NCBI GenBank assembly: GCA_037447655.1
Contig: JBBHKE010000354.1
Coordinates: forward strand, 186,001-250,000
Reading direction: 5' to 3'
DNA: 64,000 nt
From: Zygnema cylindricum
Taxonomy: Eukaryota > Streptophyta > Zygnematophyceae > Zygnematales > Zygnemataceae
Every line of letters begins with the position of its first letter. Position 1 is the first letter of the stretch. The notes beneath the pieces were generated by a model. That model did no database searches and was not told the DNA's origin. It saw nothing but the letters and a program-made list of their open reading frames with translations. Below, one piece after another: positions 58,194 through 64,000 of this stretch. The position numbers and the translations under genes were made by a program.

Positions 58194-58726
58194 TTCAACT
58201 TGAGACCTCCATTTATCCTCATAGTATGCAACTCAGACGAAGGCCCTAGAATAACCCTAACCCCTTTGAGTTTCCACAAGTTTATCCGCGATATTCCTTT
58301 TGTGGAGTACCGTAAACCGTAACTATAGAAAACTGTATTTTTGTCCTAATAATTTATTTGAGTTGTTAAATGAAATTAACTACGTATACATCTTTAAAAA
58401 ATAATCAAACTCTATATACCTCAGCTGTGATTCTAGACTAATAGGATAAAGCTACCGTCTACTTCCGACTTGACAGACGACAGATACCCGGATCAAATCC
58501 TAGGCCCGTCAAGTTCCCATTTGGTAAACCTACCAAACTACTACTTGTCTCTTTGCGGACAGCGTAGGCAGCCATGGCTCTAGCTCCCTCTTCAACCTTC
58601 AATGACTGCGACAAGTGTGGGAGTTGAAGAAAGGAGTTAGAGGAAAACTACCTCTACTTCTTTTCTGCATTTTATCTTTACAAGTTTAAAATTATAAAAT
58701 ACTAAATAAAACCTTTAATTTCAACA
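58194..58726 (-). mobile_element. Solo LTR S3 (family B) inside the C8 LTR
   Basis: On minus it begins TGTTGAAATTAAAGG and ends GGTCTCAAGTTGAA (terminal CA mutated), matching both ends of the C2 LTR. Flanks are GTAAT on both sides (58189-58193 and 58727-58731). It is shorter than the C2 LTR, with an internal deletion. It carries the antisense B-box-like GGATCAAATCC near 58492. Confidence 0.8.
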
Positions 58727-59087
58727 GTAATTAGGGATTTGGAAGTACTCATGGTACAGTGACGTACAGATTGGATATTTTGTCATAAGTGAGTAATGTT
58801 CTGTAGTATATTTACCTAAATAAGTATTGAACAGTAGATACTCATTATAAGTATATAATTTAGAACCAAATTTGTATAAACTCAATCTTGAGAATACAGT
58901 TATCAAAAGGAAGTTTATGAGAAACTTGCATAGACTAAATCTTATGGTTGGCGAGGTGAATTGGTCTGCAACTTTAGGAGTTATTAGTACAGTGTGTGCT
59001 GAATTGTGGTGTTGTATCACAGCCAGTTTGGACATATGTATCACATTTTGTTCCAAAGAAGGTACTCGATAGCTTTTTGTCGAGGAA

Positions 59088-59639
59088 ATGTCTACTTCCA
59101 CTACTATTGCTCGTTCTAAACCTGCAACGGTGGTTTTAGAACAAAAGGTTATAGGACTTTCGTCTAGAATTCCTATCCTCAATTGCCAAAAGTATCGGTA
59201 CAAGGCGGCAATGGTTGAATCTTTGTTTGAAATTGCTAACTTATTGGGGGTCTTGGATGGCCCCTTTGATGAAACAGATCCCAGTTGGGCGAAAAAGAAT
59301 TTAATGGCAAAGAACAATCTCTTTCTTTGTATTTCAAAAATCTGGTTATGTCTCGTCTAAAAATGAAGAGGGCAAGAGATATTTGGAAATCACTAAAGTC
59401 TGCCTTGGAGAAAGCTAATGCCCAGGAAGAGTTTATGGTGGCTAGAAAAATTTGGGGGTACAAATACTCGGGGAGAACTAGAGTCGAGTATTGTGACATT
59501 TTTCGTAAAATTTTTGAGGCACACTCTTCTACTAGGGGATCATTTTCTAAGTTTCACCAAGCAGCTTCGCTTATAAAAGGTCTTCTTAGTAGCATGAAAG
59601 GTGTTTCTGCTTAGTTAAAGAGTCGTGATGTAAAAGAGG
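59088..59639 (+). pseudogene. C8 gag N-terminal half
   Basis: ATG at 59088 in the LTR; MSTSTTIARSKPATVVLEQK, then VIGLSSRIPIL, LLGVLDGPFDETDPSWAKK, and after a frameshift near 59350 SRLKMKRARDIWKSLKSAL and FRKIFEAHSSTRGSF, then SSMKGVSA-stop. Gag text continues to SRDVKEV before G2. The primer-site text is GGTTATAGGAC (59147-59157). Confidence 0.85.
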
Positions 59640-60147
59640 TGTAAAAGAGGCAACAATGCCCCACAACACGTCACAATGCACAGCGGAAAACACCAAGGAT
59701 CTCCCCGTAGCAACAGCAGGAGCACACAGAATTCACAGACAGAGTTGAGCTTTATTACTTGAAAAGAGAGTACAAGGTTGCGCTAGCTGCGTAAGTCTAC
59801 TTAAGGTCTCCCATTCACTGGGTCTACTCGCCTATTTAAACTAGCTAACTGCTAGTCAAACTAGTACTATACATCTGTACACGTGGACCTTCGCGGCCAA
59901 TCCAAGAACTATCCAAACTTCCTTCTAGAACTATACAGTTCAATCTACACAATTGCGGCGTTGCTATGCTGCGCTGTTGCGCCGTTGCGCTACTAGTTGC
60001 TACGCCGCTAAGTTGCTATGCTGCTATGCTGCGCTGGTCTGGAATCGCAGCTGCGCTGCTCTGGCATCGCAGCTGCGCTGCTCTGAATTCGCAACTATAG
60101 CAGCCTAGCCCTAGCTACTAAGTACCCAATTGTGTAACCCTGTTACA
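59640..60147 (-). repeat. 3' LTR of G2 (508 bp)
   Basis: On minus: TGTAACAGGGTTACAC to GTTGCCTCTTTTACA. Contains GCAGCGCAGCTGCGAT repeats in U3, a TTTAAATAGGCG TATA-like box (about 59835) and an AATAAAGC polyadenylation-like signal (about 59755). Confidence 0.8.
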
Positions 60148-60176
60148 ATGCCTCCCACAAAGGATTCAGCGTCCCG

Positions 60177-61463
60177 CTAAACTTTGATGGAGTCAGGGAA
60201 ACTGTAGTTGCCGGAGTATGTCGTATGTTTCCTCGCGATACTCTTCGAACTCCTGGCGAAGGGCGTCGAGTTGATGTTGGAGCTGTTCACATCAGGTCTC
60301 AAGTAACGCGATGTGACGATCTGTAGCTGCCAACCGCCGCCAAGTAATTCCTCCCGAACCTGATTTTGCGCTTCCTCCATGGGTACTTCGGGTTGTTGCG
60401 GGACGTCCGCCGGGTGCAGGCTCCTCGGGTGCCGGAATCCTAGGTTCTTCGGGTTCAGCCACTGGGGTAGCTTCCTCTGGTTCCTCGTCTGTCGGTTCCC
60501 ACCGAGGTACCTTTCGTAATTTGAAGGACACGTGTTTCCTTGCTGCTCGGGCCCGCTGCAGAGCATTCTTTCGAGCCAGCTTAAGTTCTCGCACCTCGAA
60601 GTGACTTCCGCTCGAGAGATGATATCGTGGAGGCGGACAACCCACGGGTGATAATGGCGAAGTAATCCGGGAACATCAATTCTGTACCTGTAGTTTTCCT
60701 CTACCACCTCTATGAACGGTAAGGTGTGAGGATTCAGCTGCACATAGCCTTCATGATTATTCCCTAGGTCCTTGGTCCGCATGAAATTCCACGCTGGGTG
60801 TGACGAAACGTTGGCAGGGATGCGGATAGGATCTCCAGACTTCCCTATACACCATTCTTCAGGCCACTCTGAGGGGTCCCAATAAAACCTTTTGGCGAAG
60901 CTGAAGGCGAGGTCTGGATGCTGGGTGTCAACCGGTAGTGGGAAGGGTAGTCAAGAATTTCCTCTCCCTGTTCACTCACCTCCTCCAAATCTCTTCGGTT
61001 TTTCGTGCAAGAGAAACACATCGTCACCGCTGGGGTATTGTTCCTCCGCCTTCCTCTCCGCGTTTTCAGACGACTGTTTGTCTGCGGTGCTCTCTTTGTT
61101 TGGGTCATGCGTCACCTCCAGATCTGAGGCGCGCTCCTCAATTGGCGGAGGCGTTGGTTCGCGTTCCGGCTCCTACGCCTCCGACAACTCATGATCTGCT
61201 AGAAATTCGTGATCACCTTCTCGGGTTGGGGTATATTCAGGGTCCTGTGAGTTCTCTGACCCCTCCCCTCCACTGATCTCCGTCGGTCCTGCCTCGCAGC
61301 TGACACTATCCTCCGGTTCCGGCTCCACTTCTACCTCTCTTCGCCTGCTTGCCTCCACCATGGCTTCCGCCGCCCTTAACAATCTCTTGGGACGGCTCGG
61401 GTCTCCTTGTCCCACCCGTACCAGTCTCCTCCTTTTCGAGGGTGGAGAGGACGACGACGCCAT
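60177..61463 (-). pseudogene. G2 extra ORF between chromodomain and 3' LTR
   Basis: From an internal ATG (61463; MASSSSPPSKRRRLVRVG) the frame runs through a basic NLS-like segment (SKRRRL, RPKRLLR), an acidic Glu/Ser/Pro-rich part to a TAG at 61175-61173, a further acidic stretch with two TGA stops near 60950-60970, then FYWDPSEWPEEWCIG and HPAWNF-MRTKDLG (about 60860-60770) and RYRIDVPGLLRHYHPWVVRL. After a frameshift near 60640 it continues as a basic helix (ARKNALQRARAARK), a Pro/Glu-rich linker and a heptad coiled coil ending QHQLDALRQEFEEYREETYD just before the polypurine tract. I recognise no family. It occupies the position of env or accessory genes but shows no signal peptide or membrane span. 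Confidence 0.55.
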
Positions 61464-62048
61464 AGACACTGCTGAACTAGACAATTCCGGTTGCTCCAGA
61501 AGTGGAGGTAAACTAATTGTGCGGAGAGAAGCAGTTCCCAAGCTGCTGAGACTGGGTTGGTTGTGAGGAAGAATGACGGCTGTATTCGCGGGGGTTGAGG
61601 GTGTCACTCTTGGGCTGTGCGCAGAGTCGCAGCGTGCGAGGGTATCGCAGTATCCAACATTTATAAAACAGCGCTGCTGCGGCGGAACCGAGAGTTCGTC
61701 GTCACCGACATAGTGAAACACAATTGCGCCGTTGCGCTTTCTTGTCAGCGCAGCGATGATGCTGCGATCCTCTGACGTCATCGTGACCATGTTGCGCTGC
61801 GGTGGCAGCGCTGCTACGGCGCAGCAGTGTGGTAACATCGTCGCTGCGGTTCTTTGCCGCGTCCCTAATATGATTGCGATGGTTGCGCCACTGCGATTCG
61901 CTCTTTTGTTGCAGCCGCTGCGATTTCCCCTCCGGTAAAGCTGAGTGTCCTCACTCAGCTGAAACCGGCGCAGCAACTCCGGGGAATGCAGATCCTTCTC
62001 CTCCACCCAAGAGTCGTCCTCAGCACCGTAACCTTTCCAACGCACCAA
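61173..62048 (-). CDS. G2 chromodomain C-terminus plus N-part of the extra ORF (291 aa open)
   Basis: Open frame starting within the chromodomain (VRWKGYGAEDDSWVEEKDLHSPELLRRF, residues 2-29), in the same frame as integrase. Residues ~33-150 correspond to GC-rich, repeat-like DNA resembling the LTR's GCGCAACGGCGCAA motif and containing TTTATAAATG near 61660, so this part may be a spacer or internal promoter and not protein. From residue 196 (MASSSS) it is the basic/acidic start of the extra ORF. A single stop at 61175-61173 ends it. Confidence 0.5.
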   Translation of the reverse strand: MVRWKGYGAEDDSWVEEKDLHSPELLRRFQLSEDTQLYRRGNRSGCNKRANRSGATIAIILGTRQRTAATMLPHCCAVAALPPQRNMVTMTSEDRSIIAALTRKRNGAIVFHYVGDDELSVPPQQRCFINVGYCDTLARCDSAHSPRVTPSTPANTAVILPHNQPSLSSLGTASLRTISLPPLLEQPELSSSAVSMASSSSPPSKRRRLVRVGQGDPSRPKRLLRAAEAMVEASRRREVEVEPEPEDSVSCEAGPTEISGGEGSENSQDPEYTPTREGDHEFLADHELSEA

Positions 62049-62153
62049 GTATTGGGTGGAGGTTGAATTCCGAGAGGGGCGTGACTAAAGAATCTCTTCC
62101 ACCTCATACTCGTCCGAGGTACCGTGAACGGGTGGTAGAGGAGTATGCCGTCG

Positions 62154-63386
62154 TCAATTAGGGAACACTGAATCAGGATCTCGAAATGGTTTAAGAAGTG
62201 AAACATGGAAAACATTGTGGATATGCCAGTCCGTTGGAATATCCAACTTGTAAGCTACGTCGCCCACACGGGACAGCATTGTGAATGGGCGCGTGAACTT
62301 TGGTGCCAACTTTTTAGAGAGGGCACCCGGCAAGGAGAGGTTTGCCATATTAAGGCGAACCTTGTCCCCCACACAGAAAATGATGTCCTTCCGGTGAGCG
62401 TCCGCCTGCGACTTTTGGCGATCCTTTGCCAGTTGTAGCGCCTTGGCCGCCTTCTCCAGGTTTCCTTGCAACGTCTTGGCGAAGTCTAAAGCAGCCGGTG
62501 TTTGGCAGTCTGTCACCAATAAATTTTTGGGAAGAGTGGGTTGTCGTCCATTGAGGGAGAAATGTGTAGCATTTGTTGACGAGTGGACTGCACTGTTGTA
62601 TGGTACCTCTACCACCGTTAAATGGTTTACCCAATCCGTTTGGTGCACCGAGACATAAGCCCGCAATGCTTCCTCCAAAGTCCGATTCACCCTTTCAGTC
62701 TGACCATCAGTTTGAGGGTGGTAGGCTGTGGACATGGCCAGCTGCGTTCCGCATAAAGCAAATAGATTTTGCCAAAAGTGACTCACGAATTTTCGATCGC
62801 GGTCGCTGACGATCCTTTTTGGAAGACCGTGATGGCGGAATATTTCCCGAAAGAATAAGTCCGCAATATCTCGTGCAGTAGCCGTAGTGGTCGTAGGTAG
62901 AAAACGTGCCATTTTCGTCAGGTAATCCACTACGACGAAGATTGAGTCGTAGCCCTCCTTCGTCCGCGGAAGGGCCACGATAAAATCCATCGAGATCGCC
63001 TCCCAACGAACAGATGGTATTGGGAGGGGGTGTAACAGACCTTGTTGCCCTGAATCGGATTTGTTTCTAATACACGAGTCACACGTCCGGACATATTCTG
63101 CAATGTCTCGAGTCATGTTTGGCCAGTAATACGCTTCAGCGACACGTGCCGTTGTTTTATCCTGCCCAAAATGTCCACTAAGCGGCTCGTCGTGACTCAT
63201 GTGAAGAATTGCATGACGAAGTTCCGTATTTGTTGGCACATAAAGCCGAGTTGTCTTACTCGGTTTGTACCGCCACATATCATTGGCGGTTCGAACTAGT
63301 ACTTTCCGTTTGATAAGTTCCTTTAGTGAATCATCGTCCCCGTAGGCGAACTTTATCCGACTTAACCACTGTTCGTCCACTTGCAC
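62154..63386 (-). CDS. G2 integrase (chromovirus type), 410 aa open
   Basis: H2C2 finger (H65, H72, C102, C105) in SHDEPLSGHFG and CDSCIRNK. Catalytic D-D-35-E at D134 (SMDFIVALP), D195 (SDRDRKF) and E231 (HPQTDGQTERVNRTL). Then GPY-like C-terminal text KKLAPKFTRPFTMLSRVG and NVFHVSLLKPF. It ends at TGA 62156-62154. In the same frame the chromodomain follows (DEYEVEEIL, TAG at 62087-62085, then QYLVRWKGYG), so two nonsense changes separate integrase from its chromodomain. Chromodomains of this class guide insertion to modified chromatin. The start codon here is arbitrary; upstream text SAVTSTVQVDEQW is in frame to about 63425. Confidence 0.9.
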   Translation of the reverse strand: MQVDEQWLSRIKFAYGDDDSLKELIKRKVLVRTANDMWRYKPSKTTRLYVPTNTELRHAILHMSHDEPLSGHFGQDKTTARVAEAYYWPNMTRDIAEYVRTCDSCIRNKSDSGQQGLLHPLPIPSVRWEAISMDFIVALPRTKEGYDSIFVVVDYLTKMARFLPTTTTATARDIADLFFREIFRHHGLPKRIVSDRDRKFVSHFWQNLFALCGTQLAMSTAYHPQTDGQTERVNRTLEEALRAYVSVHQTDWVNHLTVVEVPYNSAVHSSTNATHFSLNGRQPTLPKNLLVTDCQTPAALDFAKTLQGNLEKAAKALQLAKDRQKSQADAHRKDIIFCVGDKVRLNMANLSLPGALSKKLAPKFTRPFTMLSRVGDVAYKLDIPTDWHIHNVFHVSLLKPFRDPDSVFPN

Positions 63387-63427
63387 CGTACTGGTGACTG
63401 CGCTGAGCTTCGGATCTTGCGCTTCTT

Positions 63428-64000
63428 GCTTCCTTTTGGGTTAACATAATGAGTTTTATGATTTTGTCTCTCTCTACCTGTATTCCTAAGATATATTTAG
63501 ATTCACCAAGGTTCTTTATCTTGAACCTCAACCTTAAGGCCGCTTTAATTTGATTTATTTCATCCATAGACTTGCTTATTAAAAGGAAGTCATCCACATA
63601 TACACCAATATAAAGAATCCCATCCTCCCCTTGCAGTACCTACCATGAATTATCTGAACTAATCCTTTGAAATCCAAGTCTAGTAAGAAAATCATCTAGC
63701 TTTAAGTTCTATTGTCTGGGAGCTTGTTACAGCCGATACAACAATTTTATAAGTATACAAACTAAGTTTTATTTCCGTTTCTCTACATACATCTCAGGTT
63801 GTTTCATGTAAATAATTTCCTCTAATTCTCCATGTAGGAAATCTTTCTTAACATCCATCTGGTGGACTTCCATGTTTTATATAGCAGCCTAACTTAGTAA
63901 GATTCTGACAGTGGGAAATCTGACAATTGGAAAGAAGGTTTCCTCAAAATCAATACCTTCTTTTAGATTCTAACCTTTAGGCAAAAGTTTGGCCTTGTAT
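63428..64000 (-). pseudogene. Copia C9 (family H) reverse transcriptase fragment
   Basis: Minus strand, entering from the window edge: EGIDFEETFFP near 63950, MDVKKDFLHGELEE near 63850, QAPRQ near 63715, YVDDFLLISKSMDEIN near 63590 with both catalytic Asp, GESKYILGIQVERD, and LTQKEA at the junction with G2. Several stops (for example within LYRL-stop-QAPRQ). Wording is closest to C5. It lies in opposite orientation to C8, so the two are not simply the halves of one element split by G2. Confidence 0.8.

Larger units (their letters stand above)
57641..59639 (+). mobile_element. Ty1/copia element C8 (family H), 5' part only
   Basis: LTR from TGTTGAAAACAAAAATC at 57641 to TTAGAACAAAA at 59146, interrupted by S3, then gag to 59639, where gypsy G2 begins. 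The LTR matches C5 (CACGTGTC-like, GAGTGACACCGAC) and C4 (ATTAGG-TTTGGAAGTACTC) in order. A TATA-like GTATATAA is at about 58850. Confidence 0.8.
59640..63427 (-). mobile_element. Ty3/gypsy chromovirus G2, 5' truncated
   Basis: Minus strand: integrase with chromodomain, a long extra reading region, polypurine GTGGGAGG (60148-60160) and a 508-bp LTR (60147-59640, TGTAACAGG to TCTTTTACA). It is richer in G+C than its neighbours. Gag, protease, RT and the 5' LTR are missing. At 63427 it abuts copia C9 RT. On the left, an 11-bp TGTAAAAGAGG is doubled at the C8 junction (59629-59650). Confidence 0.85.

Noticed and set aside
58300-58345. TACCGTAAACCGTAACTATAG as another MITE terminus
   Set aside because: Only a partial match to the CACCGCGAATCGTAA terminus, and it lies inside solo LTR S3, where related LTRs align.
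58721-59317. 198-codon minus-strand frame
   Set aside because: Antisense to the C8 LTR and gag start; C8 gag on the plus strand explains the sequence.
1-64000. CRISPR array, bacterial operon, rRNA or organelle insertion
   Set aside because: No regularly spaced identical repeats, no ribosomal RNA signatures and no organelle gene text were found.

Overview
The window is eukaryotic nuclear DNA, most likely from a plant or streptophyte. It is AT-rich and intron-bearing, has no bacterial gene structure, and is dominated by Ty1/copia and Ty3/gypsy LTR retrotransposons nested in one another. The only recognisable host gene is a decayed multi-exon amino-acid permease resembling plant BAT1. The species cannot be named from the sequence. 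No intact host gene, rRNA, true tRNA gene or CRISPR array was found.

Layout. 1-4660: AT-rich, gene-free DNA with isolated transposon-end motifs and a degenerate short-motif field. 4664-8048 (minus): permease pseudogene in seven exons; nearly all splice sites survive but five in-frame stops break it. 8902-9517: MITE-like element. 9518-14496: no gene, ending in a long pyrimidine tract. 14497-23130: copia C1 (plus) joined to copia C2 (minus). 23500-26449: gypsy G1 (plus), followed by solo LTR S1. 27613-29427: anonymous repeats. 29428-32327: LTR fragment P1 and the 5' half of copia C3 (minus). 32328-36160: copia C4 (plus), truncated. 36160-46583: a composite repeat present twice, one copy interrupted by the near-complete copia C5 (minus, 36525-42660, perfect ATTTG target duplication), and a gag-like remnant. 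46400-48395: LTR fragment P2 and copia C6 (the 3' half of a family-B element). 49081-56277: near-complete copia C7 (perfect GTTTG target duplication), which sits in the 3' LTR of C6 and itself carries solo LTR S2. 57641-59639: copia C8, 5' part, its LTR split by solo LTR S3. 59640-63427 (minus): gypsy chromovirus G2 with a long extra coding region. 63428-64000: copia C9 reverse transcriptase fragment.

Two copia groups are present. Family H (C1, C4, C5, C7, C8, probably C9) has LTRs with TGTTG...CAACA ends. The LTR runs past the gag start codon, so the first ~19 gag codons are LTR-encoded, and the sequence directly after the LTR reads GGTTATGGGCC. That matches the complement of the anticodon loop of initiator tRNA-Met, the half-tRNA priming site known from Drosophila copia and yeast Ty5. 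Family B (C2, C3, C6) has ~1-kb LTRs carrying an antisense Pol III B-box-like motif.

Target-site duplications give a partial insertion history: S2 entered C7, which entered the C6 LTR; C4 entered C3; C5 entered one copy of the composite repeat; S3 entered the C8 LTR. All elements carry stops, frameshifts or catalytic-residue changes. C5 is the least damaged.
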